64,000 bases of DNA from Mesostigma viride (GCA_009746045.1 RPFO01000050.1:2353868-2417867), one strand, 5' to 3'; shown: positions 24,651 through 33,083, counted from the first letter of the stretch. Translations and numbers: made by a program. The notes: generated from the sequence alone by a model not told the origin.

Positions 24651-27324
24651 TTAGCGCACCGGGCAAGCGCCGCCGGGACAGTCCGATTCAAACAATTCCG
24701 TGTCCGAGTGGATGATGCCGGTATAATCGACCGGAGTGATTGAAGAGGTGTACTTTTTAAAATCGGCCTCCGACACCACCTCTTGCGGCAAGTAGCTGTA
24801 TCCAAGGTCGGCCGCGTTTTTTGTGGGATCCACTCGCAGCAAGAAAGAAACCCCAACATATGATTCCCAGTTGTTTTCTAGCCACGCCAGGATCGACGGG
24901 ATCTCTGCGGGGTCATATGACACAGTACAAGAAACGTTCTGCTCGCAGTAGTTTTCCATCAGGCTCTTGTACCTCTCCAGTTGCTCAACAGCCGTCTCTG
25001 CGTTGATCTCTACCTCCTCAACCGTGCCGTCCTTGCGAGTCACGGTCGTCTTGGTGAACGGCACGGTGCAAAACTCAACCGGGAACGTGACAAGCACCGA
25101 GTCTCTCTCGAAGGGCTTGTCGAAAACCTTATAGTTGGCCCTTCTGAAGCGCTCCACAAGGGGGTCGTGCTTGGAGTACGTGATGTTGTTGAAAATGTAC
25201 CTGCCGAGCGGCTTGTGCACGCCCTCGGGGACCTCTCCCCACTCCCGCGTGCTCATGATCTTGGACAGCGTTCCACTGGGCTTGACGCATGTTACGTTTT
25301 TAGGCAACGGCTTTCCAAGCTCTCTTGCCATCTGGTAGGCGGAGGACACGGCCACGTTCTTCATGCGGCGGAAGTCGTAGGGGTGCAGGTCGGGCCTAGC
25401 CACAATGCCCGTCAGTCCCACGCCGCACAGGTGCAGGAACTCGTTGTTGAGGTGCCACGCCTCCTGCAGAATCTCGTCGCGCAGGTCCACGAGCGTCTGC
25501 CGGTAGTTCATCCTGCTGGCCAGGACAAGCGCGCGCTCCAGCCCGGCCTTGTTGCCCTCTTGAAAGGCAGCCAGGTTGACCTCCGTTAAATTGCAGAAGG
25601 ACTTGTTTCCGAGGAGGATCTCGCTGCTTGGTGAGGGGCGGCACAAGCACCACAAATATGTTTGCAACATATATGGCAGCGGGCGAGCAGCATGAATAAG
25701 CTCGCAACATTTTGCGAGCAAATTTGTGATTACACTTGCTCCGTTTCAAATAATTGGACCATTGTGTCTGACGGGAACAGGGCAATGTCTGTTGTTGAGA
25801 ACTGTGCCCCGAGCGATGATTTTGACCACAACGCACACGATTTGGCAATTGCAATAAGCGTTCGTGGAAGCCCGCGCGCCGTTGGTCAGGACTTTGAGTT
25901 GTTTTTCCCACAGCATTCGGGTGTCGCGGTATGGAACAAAGGCAGCCTAGAGGAGTTTGAACACGCCCTTTGCTCTCGTGGATTGACGCTGGAGCGCGCC
26001 ATTCAGATAGCAGCCCTGCCCGACGAATTCTACAGACGTTTTGATCCCACTTGGGTTTCCATTGGCCAGTTGTCACAGGGTGAAATTCTGTCCGGTTGCA
26101 TGCCACACTTGCGAGCAATGTGGAAAAAGGAAAAAAAATGGATACTTTGCGTGCTTGGATGGCGCGGTGTTGAGTGGGGTGACACGCAAAAATGGGAGAG
26201 GCAGTATCAGGAGTTGCGGAGACGCGTACTCACCAACACGGGTTGACGCCCTTGCACCATGGCGCGCGCTTGATGGCGACTCCCAGGTTGAACAGCCCTG
26301 GCTCGGAGCCCCCTGAGTCTAGCATGATGGAAAATATCTCCTCCAGCTGCTGCTTGGTAGGCCGCTTGCGGAATATGAGACTGTTGTTTGACTGCTGGCG
26401 ATGGGCGTGAGACACCCACCACGCCTTCTTGGCCGACGCAAACTCTTTCCACTCGGGGTCGCCGTAGTCCATAAGGGCAATCTCTGCAGAACGGCGACTG
26501 CTTAACATTGTGCCAAGGTGGTTCACAATATCTAGGATGTCCATTTTCGTGAGCAGCTGGTCTGCGCGCATGGACAGGATGTGGGCAATAGCCCGAAACG
26601 CCCTGGATATGTTTTCATCGCCCGAGCTCACCCAGCCGTAGCCCTTCAACCGTTCCCCCGGCGGCCTGATCTCGCTGAAGTCCAGGATGAGATGATTTGC
26701 GGGATACTTGCCGGCAAGCAACTTGCCCACCGCCTTTGCCCACGCAACTGCCGAGTCTCCGACGCTGATCCTCCAGGTCTTAGACATGGGCTCCCACGTC
26801 TCCTGGTTTGACTCCCTCCCTCCGCCGGCGGTCCTTGTTGACCGGACAACGCTTATGTCAGATATCGCCTGCGAGAAACCGTTTAGCGTGCCGGTGACAG
26901 GCATGAAACCCACTCCGCAGCCCTGCAGCAACAGCCACAGCACGTCTACCACGTCATACACCGTCTCCACCTCCGTAAAGCTGCAGTTGAACATGCATGA
27001 CTCCCTCCTCCTGCTCAGCTCGGTGCCTCCCAGAAACAATGTCCTACCCGCGGGGGCTATCTGCCTGTTGAGTATGTGGTAGTAAAGCTCCCCAAGCTCG
27101 TCCAGTTCAATGGAATTGAGAGGCTGCCCTTTTGCCCTGACCCATAACCACTTCTGGTGAGACACCACTCTATCCACCACGGCGGCCCAGGTCTCCAGGC
27201 GCCGACTGCCGTCAACTGGGCGGTGGTACGTCCTCAGCTCGATAGCCATGGCCCTGTCTGTCGGAGTCGCAAGACCTGTTCCTGGCGCAGACAAGTCCAT
27301 TGCGTATCGAGGGCAGGTTTTCAT
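24651..27324 (-). CDS. nrdJ: Class II (adenosylcobalamin-dependent) ribonucleoside-triphosphate reductase, split by an intron
   Basis: Exons 26234-27324 and 24651-25623 join in frame to 687 residues, close to the usual monomeric RTPR length of about 700-740. Diagnostic features are the redox Cys near residue 110 (ESCMFNCSF), the glycine-rich GCGVGFM region, RQQSNNS, the NPC radical-site motif near residue 361-363 followed by EILL and SFCNL (second redox Cys), and the C-terminal CPGGACPVR tail that re-reduces the active site. This combination is the single-chain B12-dependent type, not class Ia with a separate radical subunit. It reduces ribonucleotides to deoxyribonucleotides for viral DNA synthesis. 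The ATG at 27322-27324 is preferred; another lies at 27300. A TGTGTGCTTACAG leader resembles that of the zinc-leader genes. Confidence 0.85.
25624..26233 (-). other. Probable GT-AG spliceosomal intron in the ribonucleotide reductase gene
   Basis: Read on the minus strand, the first exon ends ...AACCCGTGTTG and is followed by GTGAGT, a full 5' splice consensus. The second exon begins after CACCAAGCAG. Removing these 610 bases joins the frame and gives N-P-C-C-E-I, matching the family pattern NPCxEI; without removal the frame stops two codons after the cysteine. An AAG/CAG tandem acceptor would allow one extra residue, also in frame. It contains no recognisable group I/II core, and no intein motifs are present in frame. 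The antisense gene at 25692-26246 fills most of it. Confidence 0.75.
25692..26246 (+). CDS. Hypothetical protein nested antisense within the reductase intron
   Basis: This 184-residue protein starts at an ATG 16-20 bases after a TATATA stretch and ends 13 bases inside the first reductase exon. Residues are well mixed, with Trp and Cys scattered (for example EEFEHALCSRGLTLERAIQIAALP and KKEKKWILCVLGWRGVEWG), unlike a shadow frame. I see no LAGLIDADG, GIY-YIG or HNH motif, so it is not an obvious homing endonuclease. It would be transcribed opposite to its host gene. Confidence 0.5.
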   Translation: MNKLATFCEQICDYTCSVSNNWTIVSDGNRAMSVVENCAPSDDFDHNAHDLAIAISVRGSPRAVGQDFELFFPQHSGVAVWNKGSLEEFEHALCSRGLTLERAIQIAALPDEFYRRFDPTWVSIGQLSQGEILSGCMPHLRAMWKKEKKWILCVLGWRGVEWGDTQKWERQYQELRRRVLTNTG

Positions 27325-27401
27325 ACTCGAGGCACAGATTAGAGTCAGTCTGTAAGCACACACAAGCGTTAAATATTTTCTAGAGATGTAAGTATAACTC
27401 C

Positions 27402-27653
27402 ATGGTTAACGTCAACGTTGGTCCGATCGCTGTTGTCGCAATTTCCGCTTTCATCCTCTTTCACACATCCACCAGCATCTGCGCTCTTCGCAAGGAGGGA
27501 TACAGGTGCAAGACGTCTCCTCCCGATTGGAAGTGTTTTTGGACCAAGTGGGGGGTGATGATCCTGGGACTGTCAAGTGCTAGCTTTTTGCTGTGGAAAG
27601 CCCATTTAGAGCAGATGAGGCTGAGCGCAGGGTTCCGCGGGGTACTCCAGTAA
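27402..27653 (+). CDS. Small membrane protein
   Basis: This 83-residue protein has an N-terminal hydrophobic segment (VGPIAVVAISAFILFHTS, about 5-23) and a second one (WGVMILGLSSASFLLW, about 45-62). Two Cys occur in the loop. It diverges from the reductase gene; the 77-base gap is AT-rich (TTAAATATTTTC). Confidence 0.45.
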   Translation: MVNVNVGPIAVVAISAFILFHTSTSICALRKEGYRCKTSPPDWKCFWTKWGVMILGLSSASFLLWKAHLEQMRLSAGFRGVLQ

Positions 27654-27696
27654 CTGTAAAAATTTGGTACCACAAAGATTATATGCACAGACCAGT

Positions 27697-28032
27697 ATGG
27701 ATCTTTCGTACAAGGCTCTTACTATCTCGGCGTTACCTCAACTCGCGTTACTTATTTTAGTTGTTTTCATCCTTGTGCGCGTTAAGTCATTATTATCCGA
27801 CTCCCTTGCATCTGTTTGGTGCTTGTTCACACTGCGTCCAGGGGACCAAGAATGCAAAAAACAGACATCGTCGCGGATTAACGGAGCGTTCGGAGGCGGT
27901 GGCGGCGCGCTTGCGGCCGCCCTGTTAGGGGCGTTTGGTATCAACAAGATCATGCAAAGGCGCCACTATCCTGTGGTAGTGGAGGGCCCTCAGAGACCCT
28001 ACCCAGCGCGGCTGAGACAGCGCTACCGTTAA
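27697..28032 (+). CDS. Small membrane protein with glycine-rich segment
   Basis: This 111-residue protein starts at the ATG 27697, about 15 bases after a TTATATG stretch. It has a TM segment at about 10-30 (LPQLALLILVVFILVRV), a second hydrophobic glycine-rich segment (GAFGGGGGALAAALLGAFGI, about 65-88) and a basic C-terminus. No family recognised. Confidence 0.45.
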   Translation: MDLSYKALTISALPQLALLILVVFILVRVKSLLSDSLASVWCLFTLRPGDQECKKQTSSRINGAFGGGGGALAAALLGAFGINKIMQRRHYPVVVEGPQRPYPARLRQRYR

Positions 28033-28076
28033 AACTTCAGCGCGCGTCACGTATGACAAAATGAGTAATTTGTGAG

Positions 28077-28397
28077 TTAACTGGTTTCTTTATTGTTAAT
28101 AAATTTACGATTCAAACCAATTATGACACACTTGAACATTGTCTGAAATGTTTTGTACATGATAAACCACAGCGCCACTGTTCGCAGTAGAACGTGCACG
28201 CTTTCAAATCGATTGTCAATGACCTCGTCGCAATACTCGGGTCTTTCTTTCCACAGCTCAGACGATGTTGATGTCATTTGAGCGCATATGTCGTGCTTCT
28301 CCATGTTCATCCAAAATCCCACGTCGCCAAAGTGAGGCCCCCTCATGAACAGGTCCCTCAGCGGTCTTTTGACAACGGTATCGTACAAGAAAGCCAT
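28077..28397 (-). CDS. Conserved-type small viral protein, one TM
   Basis: This 106-residue protein starts MAFLYDTVVKRPLRDLFMRG. A central part (DVGFWMNMEKHDICAQM..TSSELWKERPEYCDEVID) resembles, from memory, uncharacterised short proteins of several large DNA viruses with an FW...C....E.W...P..C pattern. A hydrophobic segment follows (VHVLLRTVALWFIMYKTF, about 68-86). It is probably a virion or ER membrane protein; the homology is not certain. Confidence 0.45.
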   Translation of the reverse strand: MAFLYDTVVKRPLRDLFMRGPHFGDVGFWMNMEKHDICAQMTSTSSELWKERPEYCDEVIDNRFESVHVLLRTVALWFIMYKTFQTMFKCVIIGLNRKFINNKETS

Positions 28398-28433
28398 CTA
28401 CCTACGCCGTATACAAGCGATTTTAAACGCGCA

Positions 28434-28985
28434 TCACTCAAATTTTACAAGGAATCGCTGGCGGACTTGCTTTACTTGCGGCCTCACAATGATCGCGAGG
28501 TCCGACGCCTTGCACCGGTTGCGGCACTTCACAATTTTGCCCGCGCGAATGCGTACGTTCAAAACCCTGTCTTTGCACTTTGGCAAGTCGGCGCGTATTT
28601 CCTCCTGGTTCCTTCTCGCGTAGTCTACCACGCCGTTAAGGATTGCCCATCGAAAGAAGTTCATTTGACCCGGCGTCGTCACAATCTGCCGCCCACCTTC
28701 CTCCAGTGTTGTTTTCCTCCTTCGGGCGAAGGGGTCGAACATGCGCTTGGAGTAAAAGTCCAGCTGCTCGCGGTAAGACATGTAAAGGTTGAACGGGATG
28801 CTGCTACCTTCAACGCAGTACTCAACCTTGCGGGTTTTTGCGTAGTTTGTCACGAGCCATTCGATGACACGCAGAGATAGGCCAGACGATTTTTTCTTCC
28901 CTTCCGTGTGAGCGAACTCGTACAGCGTATCAAAGTTGTCTTTGTTGCCATAAAAACGCTGCAGAGACCGCTCCAGAAGGTCCAT
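28434..28985 (-). CDS. Uncharacterised conserved-type viral protein
   Basis: This 183-residue protein has the core pattern RVIEWLVTNYAKTR..EY...G..IPFN.YMSYREQL..YSK..FDPFARR, then TTPGQMNFFRWAILNGVVDYA. I recall this succession in uncharacterised proteins of several nucleocytoplasmic viruses, where it is described only as a conserved hypothetical. There is no TM segment or catalytic motif, and the C-terminus is basic with two Cys. It sits next to the other small conserved gene at 28077-28397. Confidence 0.5.
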   Translation of the reverse strand: MDLLERSLQRFYGNKDNFDTLYEFAHTEGKKKSSGLSLRVIEWLVTNYAKTRKVEYCVEGSSIPFNLYMSYREQLDFYSKRMFDPFARRRKTTLEEGGRQIVTTPGQMNFFRWAILNGVVDYARRNQEEIRADLPKCKDRVLNVRIRAGKIVKCRNRCKASDLAIIVRPQVKQVRQRFLVKFE

Positions 28986-29166
28986 CGTGTCCTATTGTCT
29001 GCAATGACACGCTGTAGACTGAGATAATAATTAACGAGCGTCCAGCCCCGTCCTCGCACGCACTGAACTAGACTTGCTGGCGGTGGAGAGCTCTGGCGAG
29101 TTGCACGCGCACGCACTCTTTTATAGGTTTGCGGCACCTATAGAGTGCGCCTGTGCCCTGATCAAA

Positions 29167-30060
29167 ATGTCACCAGGGACTATACGCGCGATGGTGGAAC
29201 CCCATTACGTTGGGAAATGGATGATGCGCAGGGCGAGTCGACGTGAGGAAGCCGACGCCCTGAAAGCAATCATCAGCGCGTGTAAGACCAACGACCTACC
29301 TCGCCCCTTTATGCATTACGCGGACAGTGTAAGCGGTGTCGCTAAAGAAATTGGACAAGACAAGTACTGGATCTGCGACTTTACGCCCGGAGTACATTGC
29401 TTGCTTGCTCTAGTGCGTATCCGCGGAGGCCGTACAGTGTGCTGCCTAGTGCATTGGGACAAGGCAGTATACGTAGTTCGCATGCCCCCTTTCAAGATCA
29501 AGCTCTTCAAAGGTACGGTGTTGCAAGGTGTGCTGTCCCGCGACGGAATGAAAACCACGTTTGTGGCACACGACTGTCTCGCGTTTGCGCGCAAGAGCCT
29601 TATTTCGCTTCCATTTGAGACGCGAATGGACACGGCTCGGGATGTTGTAGGAATGAACTTCCCAAGTCACTCGTCCTACTACCACAACATCTACTTGCGG
29701 TGTGTCTCTTTCATGCCAAGTAATAGCGATCAGAGTTTTCTGAAAAGCCCAAACGTCATGTTTATTCCAAATTCATCAAAGGTAAGCAACCAGCACACGC
29801 ACGGAAGCGTGCCAATTGCTTTGGTAAACAACCCTGGACTGTTGACAGAGTTTGGAAGCCTGTGCACACCCATGTCATATCCACCATCAACTCGTGACCA
29901 ATGGGTCAATGCCACCCTCTCCTCCCACCCCCCCTCTTCGTCGGGGCCGAGATCTTCCGTGCCAGGCTTAACGCCGACGCCGTTGTTCGATTGTTTTTCC
30001 CATCACGGGCGCCACCCGGTGGCGGAGGGAACAGCACCGGGTACAAAGACTCGAGCATAG
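29167..30060 (+). CDS. mRNA guanylyltransferase-like protein lacking catalytic residues
   Basis: This 297-residue protein has the order of elements of a capping-enzyme nucleotidyltransferase: a YWICDFTPGVHCLLAL stretch where the K-x-D-G motif should be, a FKGTVLQGVLS stretch where the motif-III D-G-E should be, then TTFVAHDCLAFARKSLISLPFETRMD, like the usual FDCL...G..+...RL segment. The nucleophilic Lys and the acidic residues are replaced, so it is probably a catalytically dead relative or a very diverged enzyme. The last 52 codons run antisense into the primase gene. A GTAAGC at 29780 could mark a splice site, but no partner was found. Confidence 0.45.
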   Translation: MSPGTIRAMVEPHYVGKWMMRRASRREEADALKAIISACKTNDLPRPFMHYADSVSGVAKEIGQDKYWICDFTPGVHCLLALVRIRGGRTVCCLVHWDKAVYVVRMPPFKIKLFKGTVLQGVLSRDGMKTTFVAHDCLAFARKSLISLPFETRMDTARDVVGMNFPSHSSYYHNIYLRCVSFMPSNSDQSFLKSPNVMFIPNSSKVSNQHTHGSVPIALVNNPGLLTEFGSLCTPMSYPPSTRDQWVNATLSSHPPSSSGPRSSVPGLTPTPLFDCFSHHGRHPVAEGTAPGTKTRA

Positions 30061-31387
30061 GCACGGGGTCAGACGCGTACCCTGCACAGCCGTCATCAAA
30101 GCAGCGCTGAGATATGCCGAGGTAAGAGATCGAGAACCACACGTTGTTGCTTGCGTGCTCGCGCCCGACGTTGAGACAGTGTCGGTGCTTGGTCCACGCC
30201 GAATACACTGCGTGCACGCCCTGGCCGCGTTGATACACCCTCGACACCCCCGTCTGGGCAACGGACCGCACGGCCTTCTCGACCGCGGCGTATATGGGGG
30301 AGGATGACGGCACCCCTTCATCGCTGTGCAGACCAAGTCGCGCGGCTTCCTTCTCCGCGTCGGTGGACTTGAGCTTGGTCGCCTTCTTGCGCTTCCTTGT
30401 CTTCTTCTCTGTCGACGTGACGCATTCCTCCTTGTCGTACCAGTCGGGAAGAGTTACCCGTACCGGCTCCACTTCAACGCCGTCGAATGAGCGCACCGAG
30501 GTCATCTGCAGAAACTTCATCGGGTCGTCTTTGATCTCTTCCTGGGTGTACTCGATCGTGACTGTTCCACACTCGTCCATTTCCCCCCACGGGTGGTAAG
30601 CGCGGTTTTCGTGTATCTTTCCATAGTGGCATGAGCGATTGGGGCACTCTCTGTTTCGCTTGGACACGCAGAAGTCGCACTTGCAGCACCCCGTGGCAGT
30701 CCCTAGTCTCTGACAGACCCCGTGCTCCTTTTCCAAGTGCCTGATGGCCTTGCAGCAGTCCGGGCACCTCTCGCACTTCCAACTCCACAGCACTCGGATG
30801 CCATTGTCCAACAACACCGATGGGTCGATTACATCTGTCCACGCATTGTTTTCGGGCCTCGGACCCAGCTCAATGTGCAGTTTCTCCACGATGATAGAGC
30901 GAATGAGGAGCGCCGTGTCCGTGTCTACGGGAACGCACGGAAAGTGGATGTGGAATCCGGTCTTCAGCGCGCCCGACTTGGTTGTCTTCAAGGGCGCTCG
31001 GCAGATGACCATGAAAAAGCTGGTTGAAGAAGGGAGACACTGTTTGAGTACATTCTGCACAAAAGGCAGCCACACTTGGACAACCTCGTCACCAAGATCT
31101 CTGCTGTCAACGCAATCCAGGTCAAAGAAGAGCGGAAACAGCCCCCCTTTGGGCTTCTGTTCGACAATAAAATTCCGCGTGTTCCTGATACCGTCAGAGC
31201 ATATTTTCTTGTAAAAGTCCGGCAGGTCCTCTTTGTCCACAAAAATCTTGCCCCCCCTCAGCCCATCCAACAGCAGGTGTGTGTACTCTTCATCTTTGTC
31301 AACAAAGATATCCATGTCCACAGCCCATCTTGTTGCATCTGAAAAACCCGGGCGCTGCCATTTTTCCTTTTGCGGCGATGGCGTCAT
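29906..31387 (-). CDS. Archaeo-eukaryotic-type primase with UL52-like zinc region
   Basis: This 493-residue protein has the D-x-D catalytic motif in FPLFFDLDCVD (about residue 84), the conserved KTGFHIHFP block (the His motif, about 145-155) and GIRVLWSWKC. Next come a Cys-rich insert (CERCPDC..C..LG.ATGCCKCDFC, about 195-230) and a C-terminal region with HRHCLNVGREHASNNVWFSIS and QRCFDDGC, which matches the zinc-binding end of herpes UL52/pox D5-type primases. It would lay RNA primers for viral DNA replication. In many relatives the primase is fused to the D5 helicase; here the helicase is a separate gene at 37670. The ATG at 31385-31387 was chosen; another lies at 31315. Confidence 0.75.
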   Translation of the reverse strand: MTPSPQKEKWQRPGFSDATRWAVDMDIFVDKDEEYTHLLLDGLRGGKIFVDKEDLPDFYKKICSDGIRNTRNFIVEQKPKGGLFPLFFDLDCVDSRDLGDEVVQVWLPFVQNVLKQCLPSSTSFFMVICRAPLKTTKSGALKTGFHIHFPCVPVDTDTALLIRSIIVEKLHIELGPRPENNAWTDVIDPSVLLDNGIRVLWSWKCERCPDCCKAIRHLEKEHGVCQRLGTATGCCKCDFCVSKRNRECPNRSCHYGKIHENRAYHPWGEMDECGTVTIEYTQEEIKDDPMKFLQMTSVRSFDGVEVEPVRVTLPDWYDKEECVTSTEKKTRKRKKATKLKSTDAEKEAARLGLHSDEGVPSSSPIYAAVEKAVRSVAQTGVSRVYQRGQGVHAVYSAWTKHRHCLNVGREHASNNVWFSISYLGISQRCFDDGCAGYASDPVPMLESLYPVLFPPPPGGARDGKNNRTTASALSLARKISAPTKRGGGRRGWH

Positions 31388-31587
31388 ATGATCACACCCG
31401 CCCAAACATGTTCACGGCAACGCGCATCCAGCGCAGAAATCGAGCGCGTCCATCACAGTCGGCAGAGAGCTGCACGCTTCTAGGTATTCGTGCGAAATCA
31501 ACATGCTTAACTTCGCAGCGCCCGAAAAGCCTCACTGTATTCGCCACCCTCCCAACATTTGACGAACTTATGCATGAACGGCCCTAG

Positions 31588-31770
31588 GATATTTTGCAAT
31601 GCCTCAGATATTTTCAGAAACCGTCGAAAATATCTGACACCCTCCTTAAGTTTACATGTACGCATCAGGCCGTTCAGATCTTGGAATCTAAATTCGACGG
31701 TTACAAAGAGAATCTTGGTAAAAATATCTCTTCCAAAGTATCTGGAAAATGAAAATATCTTTGCGAGCCG
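31588..31770. promoter_or_regulatory. AAATATC motif cluster 1
   Basis: At least five copies of (A)AAATATCT or its complement lie in 180 bases without a convincing gene (for example at 31634, 31723 and 31752). They sit between the primase gene and the SLATT-like gene. The same motif is clustered at four other intergenic regions in this window. Confidence 0.5.
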
Positions 31771-31837
31771 CTGCAAATGGGTCGCAGCCGTCCCAAATTA
31801 CAAGTGGCGCAAACATATATGAATAGCAATTACCAGT

Positions 31838-31932
31838 AAAAATGTTGCTAGGAGGCGTAGAACCCGGGCGGTGGCTTGCCGGTTTCGGGGAGATGACTTA
31901 GCCCGGGTTCGAAACCAACTAGTAACATTTTT
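31838..31932. other. Nested inverted repeat (95-nt hairpin)
   Basis: The outer arms AAAAATGTTGCTAG and CTAGTAACATTTTT pair over 14 bases with one G-T. The inner arms GAACCCGGGC (31860-31869) and GCCCGGGTTC (31901-31910) pair perfectly. GGTTCGAAACC within it matches a pol III B-box, but no tRNA cloverleaf forms. It may be a structured RNA, a transcription terminator or a cruciform site. Confidence 0.55.
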
Positions 31933-32006
31933 GTCTTTTTCGCCGTTTTCATTTTGCGTTTGAAAGGAACCAACGCTTTTAAAGATCTTTTAATACAAAT
32001 GGACAC

Positions 32007-32798
32007 ATGGGGTCAAAACCTGAGACACACCCCCTATCGACCCGTATTGAATCCCTTAGAATTATTACCGACAACACATTAGACGCAACTCCCGCCAGCT
32101 CACCGAAGTATGACATGTATAAACCAACAATGAATCTCCAAAACGCTCACGACGTCAACATTTACAAGTATATTATTCGCGACGACCGCAGCAGCGAGTC
32201 GTCTGATTCATCCAAGGATAGTTCTTGGACGCGGGACATGGAGCAGTTGGTGTACAGCTGGGGACAAAAAGCCGTCGCGTTCCGAAATATGCACGAAATT
32301 GCGGCAGCTCACAATACCGTGTTTTTTCACGCAATTGGCATCCCCACAATCATATTGTCAACTGTTGCAGGCACGGGGTCATTTTCAAAACAATCTGCCG
32401 CCATGTCCACTGCAATTGGCGTAATCAGTATGATTGTTTCTGCACTAGCAAGCTTACAAAACTTCATGCAGTTTTCAAAGATAGCAGAACGCAACAAATA
32501 CGCTTCTCTCAGGTTTGCGGCATTCTACCGGGAAATTGATACCGAGTTGACCAAACCGAGACAACACAGACAAAATCCGTTCGAGTTTGTGCAAATATGC
32601 AGGCTGACACTTGACAATCTAATAACACAGGGTCCTGTCATACCAGCGTACATAGTATCGAGGTACAAGAAAATGGTTCGCGACACGTCCACTTGTACGC
32701 AAGAACCTCACGAACACGTGAACGTGCGAGTTAGAAGGGACTCTGAAGCTCCAACGTCCGTGCGAATAATGGAAAGGGAAGTTTTGCGATCAAATTAA
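32007..32798 (+). CDS. SLATT-like two-TM protein
   Basis: This 263-residue protein has a charged N-terminus, then QLVYSWGQKAVAFRNMHEIAA and two adjacent hydrophobic helices (FFHAIGIPTIILSTVAG and AMSTAIGVISMIVSALASLQNF, about 108-155). After these come KIAERNKYASLRFAAFYREIDTEL. This W..A......MHE - TM - TM - Y..L......I..EL layout is that of SLATT-type domains, best known as membrane effectors in bacterial nucleotide-signalling conflict systems and also present in giant viruses. Its role here is unknown. The C-terminus is basic and probably cytosolic. The start is the ATG at 32007. Confidence 0.5.
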   Translation: MGSKPETHPLSTRIESLRIITDNTLDATPASSPKYDMYKPTMNLQNAHDVNIYKYIIRDDRSSESSDSSKDSSWTRDMEQLVYSWGQKAVAFRNMHEIAAAHNTVFFHAIGIPTIILSTVAGTGSFSKQSAAMSTAIGVISMIVSALASLQNFMQFSKIAERNKYASLRFAAFYREIDTELTKPRQHRQNPFEFVQICRLTLDNLITQGPVIPAYIVSRYKKMVRDTSTCTQEPHEHVNVRVRRDSEAPTSVRIMEREVLRSN

Positions 32799-32825
32799 TT
32801 TATTAGGTAATACTGTAAGGTATCC

Positions 32826-33038
32826 ATGTTGCTGTTGCACGCGGTCCCAATCTACGTGCTCGTATCATACATTCTGCTACGATGGAAGCCTCGTTGCATG
32901 TTTGAGGATGATGGACGCCCCCTGAAGTTTGGACTGGGAGCCAGGCAAACCCTGATGCCGTTTTGGCTTTTTGCTCTAGTTGTCAGCTTGTACATCCCTG
33001 TTATGATGACGCAACAACGCGCTTACAGATACTTATAA
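32826..33038 (+). CDS. Small two-TM protein
   Basis: This 70-residue protein has hydrophobic segments at residues 1-18 (MLLLHAVPIYVLVSYILL) and about 43-60 (LMPFWLFALVVSLYIPVMM). The first may act as a signal anchor. No family recognised. It is in line with the SLATT-like gene, 27 bases downstream. Confidence 0.45.
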   Translation: MLLLHAVPIYVLVSYILLRWKPRCMFEDDGRPLKFGLGARQTLMPFWLFALVVSLYIPVMMTQQRAYRYL

Positions 33039-33083
33039 GTTTTCATACCATCACATTAAAAGAACAAAAGAAACGTTGACGCC

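Noticed and set aside
25396-26118. Minus-strand 240-codon frame across the reductase intron, considered as an intein or continuation
   Set aside because: It is out of frame with both exons and lacks intein splicing motifs. Its lower part is an alternative frame of the reductase exon.
31507-31776. 89-codon minus-strand frame in motif cluster 1
   Set aside because: It consists largely of translated AAATATC repeats and has no start context or recognisable domain.
31838-31932. Possible tRNA gene at the hairpin with GGTTCGAAACC
   Set aside because: The T-stem does not pair and no acceptor, D or anticodon arms in tRNA order can be drawn. The extended stems fit a simple hairpin better.
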